Source: Periplaneta americana
Taxonomy: Eukaryota; Arthropoda; Insecta; Blattodea; Blattidae
NCBI RefSeq assembly: GCF_040183065.1
Contig: NC_091118.1
Coordinates: forward strand, 204,573,686-204,637,685
DNA length: 64,000 bases
Direction: 5' to 3'
The notes below the pieces were generated by a model, which saw only the letters and a list, made by a program, of their open reading frames with translations, was not told the origin of the DNA and did no database searches. Position 1 is the stretch's first letter. Each line of letters starts with the position of its first letter. Position numbers and translations under genes: made by a program. Positions 11,471 through 22,519 of the stretch are shown in pieces.

Positions 11471-13975
11471 ATATTTATTTATTCATTATTTATTTATTTA
11501 TTTGTTTATTTATTTATTTATTTATTTACTTGTTTGTTTGTTTATTTATTTGTTCATTTGTTCATTTGTTCATTTGTTCATTCGTTCATTTGTTCATTTG
11601 TTCATTCGTTCATTTGTTCATTCGTTGATTCGTTCGTTTGTTCATTTGTTCATTCGTTCATTCATTTGTTTGTTCATTTGTTCATTTGTTCATTCGTTCA
11701 TTTGTTCATTTGTTCATTCGTTGATTCGTTCGTTTGTTCATTTGTTCATTCGTTTGTTCATTTGTTTGTTCATTTGTTCATTTGTTCATTTGTTCATTTG
11801 TTCATTCGTTTGTTCATTTGTTCATTCGTTCATTTGTTCATTTGTTCATTTGTTCATTCGTTCATTTGTTCATTTGTTCATTCGTTCATTCGTTCATTTG
11901 TTCATTTGTTCATTCGGCAATTTGTTTGTTTATTTGTTCATTCGTTCATTCGTTCATTTGTTCATTTGTTCATTCGTTCATTTGTTCATTTGTTCATTCG
12001 TTCATTTGTTCATTTGTTCATTTGTTCATTCTTTCATTTGTTCATTTGTTCATTCGTTCATTTGTTCATTCGTTCATTCGTTCATTTGTTCATTTGTTCA
12101 TTCGGCAATTTGTTTGTTTATTTGTTCATTCGTTCATTTGTTCATTTGTTCATTCGGCAATTTGTTTGTTTATTCGTTCATTCGTTCATTTGTTCATTTG
12201 TTCATTCGTTCATTTGTTCATTTGTTCATTCGTTCATTTGTTCATTTGTTCATTCGTTCATTTGTTCATTCGTTCATTCGTTCATTTGTTCATTTGTTCA
12301 TTTGTTCATTCGGCAATTTGTTTGTTTATTTGTTCATTCGTTCATTCGTTCATTTGTTCATTTGTTCATTCGTTCATTCGTTCATTCGTTCATTTGTTCA
12401 TTCGGCAATTTGTTTGTTTATTTGTTCATTCGTTCATTTGTTCATTTGTTCATTTGTTCATTTGTTCATTCGTTCATTCGTTCATTTGTTCATTCGGCAA
12501 TTTGTTTGTTTATTTGTTCATTCGTTCATTCGTTCATTTGTTCATTCGTTCATTTGTTCATTTGTTCATTCGTTCATTCGTTCATTCGTTCATTTGTTCA
12601 TTTGTTCATTTGTTCATTCGTTCATTTGTTCATTTGTTCATTCGTTCATTTGTTCATTTGTTCATTCGTTGATTCGTTCGTTTGTTCATTTGTTCATTCG
12701 TTCATTTGTTTGTTCATTTGTTCATTTGTTCATTTGTTCATTCGTTTGTTCATTTGTTCATTCGTTCATTTGTTCATTTGTTCATTTGTTCATTCGTTCA
12801 TTTGTTCATTCGTTCATTCGTTCATTTGTTCATTTGTTCATTCGGCAATTTGTTTGTTTATATGTTCATTCGTTCATTCGTTCATTTGTTCATTTGTTCA
12901 TTCGTTCATTTGTTCATTTGTTCATTCGTTCATTTGTTCATTTGTTCATTTGTTCATTCGTTCATTTGTTCATTTGTTCATTTGTTCATTCGTTCATTTG
13001 TTCATTCGTTCATTCGTTCATTTGTTCATTTGTTCATTCGGCAATTTGTTTGTTTATTTGTTCATTCGTTCATTCGTTCATTTGTTCATTTGTTCATTCG
13101 GCAATTTGTTTGTTTATTCGTTCATTCGTTCATTTGTTCATTTGTTCATTCGTTCATTTGTTCATTTGTTCATTCGTTCATTTGTTCATTCGTTCATTCG
13201 TTCATTTGTTCATTTGTTCATTCGGCAATTTGTTTGTTTATTTGTTCATTCGTTCATTCGTTCATTCGTTCATTTGTTCATTTGTTCATTCGTTCATTTG
13301 TTCATTTGTTCATTCGTTCATTTGTTCATTCGTTCATTTGTTCATTCGTTCATTCGTTCATTTGTTCATTTGTTCATTCGGCAATTTGTTTGTTTATTTG
13401 TTCATTCGTTCATTCGTTCATTTGTTCATTTGTTCATTCGTTCATTTGTTCATTTGTTCATTCGTTCATTCGTTCATTTGTTCATTTGTTCATTCGTTCA
13501 TTCGGAAATTTGTTTGTTCATTTGTTCATTTGTTCGTTCGTTCGTTTGTTCATTTGTTCATTTGTTCATTTGTTCATTCGTTCATTTGTTTGTTCATTTG
13601 TTCATTCGTTCATTCTTTCATTCGTTCATTTGTTCATTCGGCAATTTGTTTGTTCATTTGTTCATTTGTTCATTCGGCAATTTGTTTGTTCATTTGTTCC
13701 TTTGTTCATTTGTTCATTTGTTCATTCGTTCATTCGTTCATTTGTTCATTCGTTCATTCGTTCATTTGTTCATTTGTTCATTCGTTCATTCGTTCATTTG
13801 TTCATTCGTTCATTCGTTCATTTGTTAATTTGTTAATTTGTTAATTTGTTAATTTGTTCATTTGTTCATTTGTTCATTTGTTCATTTGTTCATTTGTTCA
13901 TTTGTTCATTTGTTCATTTGTTCATTTGTTCATTTGTTCATTTGTTCATTCGTTCATTCGTTCATTTATTTACTC
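11471..13975 (+). repeat. 2.5-kb tetranucleotide-register minisatellite (TTCA TTTG / TTCA TTCG)n
   Basis: The array is built from the blocks TTCA, TTTG, TTCG, TTTA and GCAA kept in one 4-bp register. A C/T switch (TTTG or TTCG) varies from block to block. The motif GGCAATTTGTTTGTTTAT interrupts it 13 times (for example 11916, 12104, 12156, 12312, 12404, 12496, 12844 and 13040), plus one GGAAA variant at 13504. Every spacing I measured between these is a multiple of 4. Because the unit lacks stops, all three forward frames stay open for hundreds of codons with an 8-residue SFVHLFIC-like repeat. I regard those frames as artefacts. Confidence 0.95.
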
Positions 13976-14130
13976 CGGCAGAGTTAAGGACATAGACCTT
14001 TCTCTAACACAGTGTTTTGTTTTTTCTTATTATGTATTTTGTATATGTATCAATGTAAGCCACCTATGATTTAATTGGAAGCTTGCTTCTGTTGGTGGTG
14101 CATTTAATTAAAAATAAAATAAAAAATAAA
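13976..14130 (-). mobile_element. 3' end of an unclassified retroelement next to the minisatellite
   Basis: Read on the minus strand, the segment ends CTTAACTCTGCCGGAGTAAA, then TAAATG, and then runs directly into the array (AACGAATGAAC...). I recall CTCCGGCAGAGTTAAGG as a common repeat end in cockroach-like sequence. This suggests the 2.5-kb array grew from the simple tail of this retroelement. Confidence 0.45.
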
Positions 14131-15179
14131 TGTATTTAAAATAATGTAGTACAACAAATTATAAAGAATATTTAAACTAAGATCAATTTATATCTCTGAC
14201 TTTACGGTACGAATATGTACTGAATAGAAAGATTTACAATTAATGTTACAGCCCCATAACTCAAAAACCTGATGTGTTATCATAAATCTGATTACAGATC
14301 TGGAATCAGAGCATCAATTTCAGCATAAAACACTTGAAATTTCCTCAGTGGCGGACAAAAAGTTTTTTTTTCTAGACCAGTGTAATTATAGTAAGAATAT
14401 TAAAAAAAAAATTATTATTGTTTGAGAAGTACACGTCATATGTAGAAAATAATGAGAAAAAAGTGTGTAAACGAGCCAGCCCCTAAGAAGCAGCTACCAA
14501 TGGTACGGTTTTACAGCATAAGGTTCTCCAGTATAGGAAGTAGCTTCTGGAATTCCTAGAAAGATCCGTGACATGCTGTTTCTCTTTTATTAAACTTCAA
14601 CATCTGGCTGCAGTGAACACCGGAGAACAGAAAACTTCACTTATATTCTCACGTTTTCTCAACGGTAGAAGCTGCAACACGTAACGAAGAAAGTTTGAAG
14701 CGTTTTGAGGCTCCGATTCATTTGGAGCAGCGGAGCAGGTCGCCGCTGTTGCTGCTGACACTCTTCACCAGCCTGGCAACTTTAAGAATGACTTTCCCAG
14801 CATCTCCTTGTTCAAAATATTAGTTTCCTGGATCTGGTTGGACTCTACAGTGTAAGATTCTTCTTTGTACGGAGTGAAAACAAATTAAAATGAAATCCAG
14901 ATCACCGGAAATGTTGAAGTTACTTTTCAATTTGTCTGATGTCTGGATGTTGTTCTATAAAAAGGTGAGAATTGTTGTCGAGACATTAATTTGGGGTCAG
15001 CATTCAAGTTTCAGTTCTTAGTTCAAGTTTTCTGCATTAAATAAAAGCTGAGAAATGTTTCATTTTGTGTGAAAAAACTAAACTAAAGCAAAATCAGTTT
15101 TGAAATAAGGTACACATAATATACTACGCCCCCTGCTCAGAAAAACAAAAAATTAACATGTAGGCCTATAACATTTTAC
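14131..15179. other. Unassigned stretch
   Basis: AT-rich at first. From about 14600 to 14800 it is more GC-rich (GAGCAGCGGAGCAGGTCGCC and neighbours), but frames are short and nothing is recognised. No tandem or inverted structure seen. Confidence 0.35.
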
Positions 15180-15745
15180 TTACAACTTACTTACAAATGG
15201 TTTTTAAGGAACCCGCAGGTTCATTGCCGCCCTCAAATAAGCCCGCCATCGGTCCCTATCCTATCATCGCATCCCACCTCCCTCTAATCCATTTTAATAT
15301 TATCCTCTCATCTACGTCTCGGCCTCCGCAAAGGTTTTTTTCCCTCCGGTCTCCCAACTAACACTCTCTATGCATTTATGGATTCGCCCATACGTGCTAC
15401 ATGCCCTGCACATCTCAAGCGTTCCTAATTATGTCAGGTGAAGAATGCAATGCGTGCAGTTCTGTGTTGTGTAACTTTCTCCATTCTCCTGTAACTTCAT
15501 CCCTCTTAGCCCCAAATGTTTTCCTAAGAACCTTATTCTCAAACTCCTGTAATCTCTGGCCCTCTCTCAAAGTGAGAGTACAAGTTCCACAACCATAAAG
15601 AACAATCGGTAATATAACTGTTTTATAAATTCTAACCTTCATATTTTTTGACAGCAGACTAGACTATTGACCATTCTCAACCGAATAATAACAGGCATTT
15701 CCCATATTTTTCTGCGTTTAATTTCCTCCCGAGTGTCATTTGTAG
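15180..15745 (-). pseudogene. RTE-like LINE 3' end, degraded (copy C)
   Basis: Antisense frame 15415-15642 gives VRIYKTVILPIVLYGCGTCTL and GAKRDEVTGEWRKLHNTEL, and DNA identity with copy B continues on both sides. The downstream RPRRRW region is damaged by deletions (about 15255 and 15300), and part of the sequence between the IIRN and HVARM motifs is shortened. The (TAAG)n tail is CTTACTTAC at about 15188, and similarity stops near 15745. More decayed than copy B. Confidence 0.8.
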
Positions 15746-16776
15746 AGATACTATATTAAAGAAGGAAAATATCGTAAGGAATTGGAAAAATATAAAATCA
15801 AAATTTACTCCCAAAATTCAATTCCATTTTCCTTTAAATTGTCGGCTTCTGATTGTTGTTCAATTGAGATTGTAGCCTGATTCGTTACGATTCGATTAAC
15901 ACCACTGTGAACGTTCTATCGTTTCGCATTCTCGAGTTACACTGCCTCGGCTGCCGACCAGCCAATTAGTACCTCAGATTTCTCCCTCCCGCGTATCGCC
16001 AGATGACATCACTATCTCCAACTCAAGGCCACAATGCATGTCTGTCGATCGCCGTTTACTTTATTGTAATATGTCGTGTAGTTTAGAAATTGTAGGCGCG
16101 ACTAAACTGACCTGAAAATGGGATAGCACACTAGTAAGCCTATTAGACCGAACTGTTTGATGTAAGAAAAAACAAATACCTTCTATGAGAGCACCAGACT
16201 TTCTTCATCTTCTAGATTTATTGCAAATAGACTGTTGAAACTCACACAGTCTAATTGTGTCGTCTCGTTGCTAGCCTATGCATGTCTTATTACTTTAAAT
16301 TTGATATTTCTTATTCATAAAGGATGACAGTTGACATTTATAGTCAAACTGAATATTTTCGCTGCATTTATGAGTGCTCATGAATTTTTCAGCGCACCTG
16401 TAATTAAATATCTGAAGCACTTGTTCCAAACCAGTGCACCTGAAAGCAATTATGAAGATCCTAGGTGGCCTTGTAAAGAGAACAGAATGGATTGCATTAC
16501 ATTTTAACGAGTGTCGTCAGAGAGCAAGTTACAGAGTTACAAGGGCTTTTAAAGATTAAACTCAATAATTTCTCTACTTTGACCTCGCCCCTACTTTCTA
16601 TTACTACGTCATATAGGTTAAAAGAGATGCAGTGACTCAAGCTGCACTTAATTACAGTACATGTCAGTTTTTCCAACTTCAAACTTTTATTCATTTTAAG
16701 TGCGAAAATGATTATTTTAATTTCTCAGAGAAATTATAGTCTCACTAAAAATCAACTTTGAGATTTTCCCGGAAAT
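15746..16776. other. Unassigned stretch
   Basis: It includes a GC-richer part at 15850-16080 without a long frame, and a 65-codon antisense frame (16497-16694) with no recognised motif. No repeat partner noticed inside the window. Confidence 0.35.
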
Positions 16777-16788
16777 ATACTCCTACAT

Positions 16789-17047
16789 GTCAACACCTGT
16801 GGAGTAACGGTTAGCGCGTCTAGCCACGAAACCATGTGGCCCGGGTTCGATTCCCGGTCGGCGCAAGTTATCTGGTTGAAGTTTTTTCCGGGGTTTTCCC
16901 TCAACCCAATATGAGAAAATACTGGGTAACTATCGGTGTTGGACCCCGGACTCATTTCACCGGCATTATCACCGTCATCTCATTCAGACGCTAAATAACC
17001 TAAGCTGTTGATAAAGCGTCGTAAAATAACCTACTAAAATAAAAAAA
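16789..17047 (+). mobile_element. tRNA-derived SINE, family S1, with 12-bp target duplication
   Basis: The head carries box A (GTAACGGTTAGCGCG) and box B (GGGTTCGATTCCCGG), a tRNA-like RNA polymerase III promoter, followed by a body through TTTTCCGGGGTTTTCCC and a tail ending GTCGTAAAATAACC with A-rich sequence. The insertion is flanked by a perfect 12-bp direct repeat, ATACTCCTACAT (16777-16788 and 17048-17059), which fixes both ends. An antisense copy is at 56369-56625. SINEs of this type rely on a LINE's enzymes; the partner is not evident. Confidence 0.92.
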
Positions 17048-17085
17048 ATACTCCTACATTTTCACCTTGCCTGGTATTGAAAAAG

Positions 17086-17358
17086 TACAGGGTGATCCGT
17101 TTGGGTATGGATAAAATAAAAGCACCGTAAAACATGTACTGCTGAACTTTATTTGTTGAAACTTTCTACATACAACACTGAAATATGGGAGATTCTTCAG
17201 AGCTCAACATGACCCCCATTGCGCACCCTGCACAACTCATAACGGTGATGCAATTCAGCCCATGTCCGTTGTAACATAAGAGGGGTGATTTGTTTGAGTA
17301 ATTTTTACTCTCAGCTCATCAATGTTCCTGGGTTTCTCTGAATAGACAATCTCTTTAA
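17086..17358 (-). pseudogene. Mariner-like element end with transposase C-terminus
   Basis: TA then CAGGGTGATCCGTTTGGGTA at 17086-17107 is a transposon terminus. Antisense from about 17356 to the stop at 17197-17199 reads EKPRNIDELRVKITQ, then WAELHHRYELCRVRNGGHVE, the closing helix and GGH.E motif of insect mariner-like transposases. The catalytic core is missing: at about 17358 the sequence switches to a LINE relic that appears to have broken the element. Only one inverted repeat is visible. Confidence 0.7.
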
Positions 17359-17880
17359 CAAAATCTCTGATGCTATTTTTAAATTTCTGATACTAAATTT
17401 TCCAAATTTGGGTATTTTTCTATTATTTTATTATATAACCTTGGACCAAAGTAGGTACCATGGTTAAGAGTTGTGCTTGTGAAACACTTTGGTTCCTCTA
17501 GTCGTGTAAAATAAGATATTTTAGTTCCATATTTATGATGATACAATTTGAATTTATTGCAATTTTTATTTATGAAGTTTAATAAGGCAATAGGCCTATA
17601 ATGAATATGTTTAATTTTCAGAACATTAAAATCGGTGAACAAAAGCTCGGATGGTTTATTAAGTGTTATTTTAATATCTTTTCTGAACAAGGATTAGTGG
17701 ATTGAGATTAGAATTACAAACATTTCCCCACCCTAAAATTCCATATTGGAGGGTAGATTGAAATAAAGCTAAATAAATTAGACGTAAAATATTAACTGGT
17801 AAATATGACCGTAGTATAACAAAGATATAAATTGTTTTACGTAATTTGTATTATCAATTTTCACTTTTATCAAAATTTGT
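17359..17880 (-). pseudogene. Jockey/CR1-like LINE C-terminal relic
   Basis: Antisense frame 17379-17690 encodes FNVLKIKHIHYRPIALLNF, KLYHHKYGTKISYFTRLEEP and NHGTYFGPRLYNKIIEKYPN, the conserved C-terminal module of a Jockey/CR1-like polyprotein. Further upstream, in broken frames to about 17860, GILGWGNVCNSNL and ILVQKRY (reverse transcriptase thumb) can be read. The catalytic domain is absent. It interrupts the mariner-like transposase relic to its left. Confidence 0.7.
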
Positions 17881-18096
17881 CGCATACGTGCATCTACAAG
17901 TTATGTTTATGAAATTGTATTCCTTGTTATTTCATACTCTGCACTTCGTAGCCAGCCTATAATAGTTTAGTGTACCGTACCCCGAATATGTTATACCAAT
18001 GCGTTGGTTCTGGAAGTCTTCTTTTAGGATGCTGATGTGTTATAGAGTGGAAAGCTACTGCCTATATTATTGATATTAATATTGCAGTTAAAAACA

Positions 18097-19003
18097 TCTA
18101 TATATACAATTTGAACTGGTAATGGAAATTACGGGAAAACGGCTGAACGGATTTTAATAAATGATCCCTCATTCTGAAGCTTGGAACTCAAATTTTTTCA
18201 GAAAAATAGTAGTTTTCAGTGAAATGTCAATTTTTCAACATAATTTTCCAATTTTCCAAAATCCATCTGCCGACAGTTTTGAGAACTAGTTAATTGCATT
18301 TCAGGATAAAACAAAACACACACTAGAGTAAACAATATTACACGAAGGCCATGATCCGCAACAATGCTGACATATTTAGGCCTCAAATTAAATTGGTTAT
18401 TAAAAACTTAACTTACTAAAAATAATTTACAGGTTCGATTCTGCGGTGTGTAATTTTCTGGGTACAGCTGTGTATTGGATATTAAAAACTACAAAACTTG
18501 AGGTGGTTTGATGACATTATTACCATTAGAAATGAAATATTATTGTAGTTAATGCCATGATGTGACTATTTTTCATTAATTATACATATTAATGCTATAG
18601 TGATAATATGAAAGTGAAACGTTTTGGGGTTATATAAGTAGATGTACAGAATAACTTAAATTAGATTTTTATTTCTGTATTTTTCTGAGTGGCGGCTATA
18701 TAGTATGTATAGTATATATTACTGAAAGCTATAAACTTACGTAAGATAATAATATTATTAAAAATCAAATATATTTATAGTTATTAATCAAGTGGGGTTC
18801 GGTCTTTTTCATATATTTAATGGCGGTGTGGTGTAGATATTATATGCGTGGTTCTCTTCAGTATTGGCTCGAGAGAGAGTATCTTTCATTATTATGGAAG
18901 CAAATAACTTTCAGAATGTCTGATATTCTTCACTGAAAATAAATCTGAAAAATGTTTATTTGAACGTCCAATGAACTTAGTTTGCAGCATTTGCTGCCAC
19001 TAG
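18097..19003 (+). mobile_element. Helitron, non-autonomous, 907 bp (copy H2)
   Basis: It begins TCTATATATACAATTTGAAC after an A, and ends GCAGCATTTGCTGC then CACTAG at 19003 before a T. This is the 5'-TC, 3' hairpin plus CTAG, A|T-target pattern of Helitrons. It aligns with copy H1 along its length and, like it, lacks the Rep segment: sequence jumps from TTGGCTCGAGAGAGAGTATC straight to TTTCATTATTATGG. The loop side of the 3' end has lost ACAAGC relative to sister copies. Confidence 0.88.
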
Positions 19004-19217
19004 TTTTAGTATAATAACCATCCTAATTATGAAACTGTCCTTGATGTGATGTAGGAAAAATTTATACATTTAAATTTCCATATTTTATTCAATCATTGCG
19101 AAAAAAATAGTGCGAGAAATTAAGAAATTTTAATTAATAATACTAGAAAAAACTCAATTTTAATTGGTCGTGGTATCACTACGTTTTGTTATTCGTCTCT
19201 ATGGTAAATAAACAAGA

Positions 19218-19450
19218 ATGGCTACTCCACAACAGCGAGCCCTAGTTGTGTGGACACAAACAGTAATTTTTGTGCAAGTAAATTACCAACAAGTGCATGG
19301 GAGGAAGCAACTGATGCGAAAACAATTAAAGCGCAGCTGGAGATGTTCCTAGCGAAGGGAAATTTTCTGAAACAATCTGGGGGAACACACACAAGCGTTT
19401 CTGGAGATGAAGTGGAAGAACTTCAGGCAGGTTTCAGAGAATGTAAGTAA
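19218..19450 (+). pseudogene. Mariner-like transposase N-terminal remnant
   Basis: ATG at 19218 starts MATPQQRALVVW, like the first residues of many insect mariner-like (DUF4817-type) transposases. After a frameshift the frame at 19250-19450 reads MFLAKGNFLKQSGGTHTSVS then DEVEELQAGFRE, resembling the linker and second helix-turn-helix of the same family (KQ.GG....vs.e.V...r.af.r). The frame ends at a stop right after FRECK. The identification is by pattern alone. Downstream to 19.9 kb I could not follow the transposase further. Confidence 0.45.
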
Positions 19451-19897
19451 TCCATTTCATTCAGCATACAAAATTTTAACCTAACACCAACAGCAGTAGT
19501 CTCCCTTGACGATATATTTCAGAGGAAGAAAAATTGTTTGTATACATCTGAAGTCTGAAATATATAACTAGTCAGCGATGTACGTAAGAGAGGAAGAAAG
19601 TAACTGACCATCCTACCCATTATCTCCTGGCTTAGTTGCCTCATGAGCGATGCCTTATTGGTGTCATTTATGAGGTTCAAACCTGTCTTCGTACAGTTAA
19701 TTAAACAACAACAGTTCGAGTGCTGCAGAACACGTATTCATATTCATTGAAATGAAGTGGACATCCGGGAACTGAAGTTAGACGACAAACCACGTAGGCA
19801 CGTGGAAAGCATGACAGCAGTCCAACGACGAAGAAAAAAAAAACTGACGTGTTCTCTCAAAGATTCCAGAAGTAGTCGGAATGATTCCTGCTGCAGT
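19451..19897. other. Unassigned stretch
   Basis: No confident feature. GTAAGT at 19446 could act as a splice donor, but no exon model supports it. Confidence 0.3.
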
Positions 19898-19918
19898 CTA
19901 TTTATTTACTTATTTATT

Positions 19919-19949
<31 letters not shown>

Positions 19950-20113
19950 TTTCATTTATTTATTTATTTATTTCATTTATTTATTTATTTCATTTATTTA
20001 TTTATTTCATTTTATTTATTTATTTCATGTATTTATTTCATTTATTTATTTAATTTATGTATTTCATTTATTTATTTCATTTATTTATTTATTTATATTA
20101 TTTATTTATTTAC

Positions 20114-20204
<91 letters not shown>

Positions 20205-20209
20205 TTTGT
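19898..20209 (+). repeat. (TTTA)n microsatellite with TTTCA interruptions
   Basis: About 310 bp of TTTA units. The left half carries regular TTTCAT variants, the right half is purer. Frames of FIYL type crossing it are artefacts. Confidence 0.95.
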
Positions 20210-20984
20210 TTCTGTCTATTATAACAGGGCAAAGAAATACAATAGACAGTACAAATATTTGAATCGTCCCATGCAGAAATGGCTTCAGTCACAAATTTCG
20301 AAAAAACGAGATATCGATGGAAATCATATCTTTATGGGTGGCTCCATCGGCCTGTGCAGAAAGGTATTCAGTCCAATGCTTGGAAAGATAGAAACTGAAG
20401 CGTCAGGCTCAGAGTTCTATGCAGAAAGGAATACAGTGTACAGAATGTTTTCTTTAGTTTTCTCAAAACTAGGTCTAATGGACTGAAGCCCTTTCTGCAT
20501 GGAGCGATTCATTTGCTTAGAACATAAAATTGGAGATGACATGGAAAAAAGAGATAAAAACAGATACAAATGCAAGATACAAGTGTAAATACAAATGAAA
20601 AATGAAAGAAAAATAGACAGATTCTATGTAAATAAAAGACACATATATAGATATAAATTAAAAATACAAAATAAAAAAATGAAAAATAGATAAATATATA
20701 TATCATAACCAAAAGATGTAAAATGTAGCTATAACTGGCAAATTACAGATAGCAATATTATTTAAAATCAACTACCTCCAGTAGACTATATTAATAAGAA
20801 AATGTTTAATATTTCCTGTAAGAAATGCTGAAATCTGTATCCCATGTTTTACATGTTTCATTGAATTTTAAACACACTTTTAACACTGGTGAATTTTTAT
20901 GTGCCGAAGTGTTTGGTTTTTTATAATATAACAATTGACGATTTCTTAAACGTGATGTTCTAGCGTTAAGCTGGATTTGTGATA
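20210..20984. other. Unassigned stretch, partly A-rich
   Basis: 20220-20486 is an open continuation of the TTTA frame with no known motif. A short direct repeat, GGCTTCAGTC-like and CATGCAGAAA/TATGCAGAAA, was noted. 20520-20700 has the same A-rich strand-asymmetric texture as 9.9-10.6 kb. Confidence 0.3.
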
Positions 20985-21190
20985 ATATTTAGCTATTATC
21001 CAGTAGAATATTGAATATTTTATATAATAAAAGTTGTTCGGCAATTTATCTACGACTTGCAAGAGACATTAAATTAAATTCAGCAAGTAGATTGTTGTAC
21101 GAAATTTTGTTATGAAAGGCCGAATAATGATATTTTTTAAAATAAAGATTTCTTGAGGACCATTTTCGAATTTTTTTTTTAATTTGATTG
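20985..21190 (-). pseudogene. LINE reverse transcriptase fragment, probable
   Basis: Antisense reads KYHYSAFHNKISYNNLLAE, then NLMSLASRR, a stop, and IAEQLLLYKI. This resembles the ...LL.ef.l.SL..RR...E..lLYKi segment of Jockey/CR1-like polymerase C-termini. It is about 65 residues with one stop, and nothing else of the element is nearby. Confidence 0.4.
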
Positions 21191-21224
21191 CTATATGATA
21201 CGATTTGGGTGACCAAATTACTGA

Positions 21225-21420
21225 GGCATGCGCTGTAATATCGTCCACCGGTGTGCTGTAAAATGAGTCCTTCATGACACCCCAAACGAAAATGCCATCG
21301 GAGAAAGCACTGCAACAAAATGGTTCTGTCCCATCGAAGCACAACATCCCGTACAAAAGTTAGCGTCCATCCATATAAGATGATGATATACGTCTGGTGG
21401 AATAAAGAAGACGTCATGTA
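21225..21420 (-). pseudogene. Mariner-like transposase fragment (third catalytic Asp region), probable
   Basis: In two antisense frames I read DGTEPFCCSAFSDGIFVWGV, MKDSFYSTPVDDIT and, shifted, LTFVRDVVLRWDRT. The order recalls the transposase segment 'RWIGR.gPi.WPPRSPDl...DFFLWG..K..vY.tPv'. The catalytic Asp region is damaged and no inverted repeats were found around it. A decayed relic; the call is by pattern. Confidence 0.4.
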
Positions 21421-22519
21421 GGCCTATTACGAATTGCTTCCCAGGAATGTAAACATAACAGCTGAAATTTATTGCCAACAAATTGGAAGCCTTGCGGCCG
21501 CAATTGAAGAAAAACGACCGAGAAAGTGCTGCTGCAACACGATAATGCTTGTCCGCACTCCGCTAACATGACGAAAGCAACTACCGTATGACATAATGTA
21601 TGTATATAAATTTAGAATTGGAAAATTAAATACGCATAAAGAGAAAAACTTACTAAAAAAATATTAATTTTGGATTCAGTTAAGAGCTTTCAAAACGCTT
21701 TTTTCTCAGAGATAGACTAATACTTTGGACTTAATGTATTTTGCTTGCAAGCCGACGATATGTTTTCGGTAACCGAAACGCACCATTTCGGAGCGGTTTC
21801 ACTTTCGTCACCTGACATACATTACCTTGTTGAAATACATTTTTAAAATTTTAGATTCTGAAGTTGTATATTTTTCGTTATTATTACGTTCTTTTGTTTA
21901 TTAGTATCGCATATTACACGCAGAAAAAATTCTCAGTTATCTGCTGAGATTGTTGTCATGGTAACAGAATACGTATTATGTGTTTTTTTTTTTTTACCTT
22001 CTTTTAAAGTGGTTTGCAAGTTTCAGACTCTCCCAGCCACACTTCCAGTCATGTACCAACCCTTGTTATCGAACTATTGTTTCCGTGGTCGTACTCCTGT
22101 AATACAAATCGTTACACAAAATATTGTTAACAAATTACTAAATACTTTCATCGATATTTCCATCATCGCTCTTTCATGCACCACATCGCACGGGGCTTGT
22201 GGTGTAACTTTAGGAGGACTGAAGTTCTTTCGTAACATAGTTATTAAATTCAGAGAAACCATTAGGAACGCGTTTACCTCCTGCTTCAGATATGCCAGCG
22301 TCCTATTTCAGTGAACTGCTTCTGATAAAGTTACCAAGTTTCTAGATAATAACTTCACGAACAATAATGTAATACGTCAAAGAGATATAGCTTGTGTATA
22401 CTGTAAATATGAGAATGCGTACGATGGGAAATAATTGCAGGTTTCGAATTTATTGCAGAATGTCGCTTTTCATTATGCAATGGCTGTACACAGTATTGTT
22501 TGGTGATAGGTATTGTTTA
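21421..22519. other. Unassigned stretch
   Basis: A 118-codon forward frame (21958-22314) has no recognised motif, no promoter evidence and an overlapping antisense frame. I do not call it a gene. Confidence 0.3.

Noticed and set aside
11502-13844. 780-, 764- and 384-codon overlapping open frames in the array
   Set aside because: All three forward phases stay open because the repeat blocks lack stop codons. The peptides are the same 8-residue repeat in shifted phase, and no start context or flanking exon is seen.
19440-19460. Splice donor GTAAGT ending a host exon
   Set aside because: The upstream frame looks like a transposase N-terminus, and no acceptor or second exon was seen.
21958-22314. 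118-codon forward frame
   Set aside because: Unrecognised, overlapped by an antisense frame, and without supporting signals.
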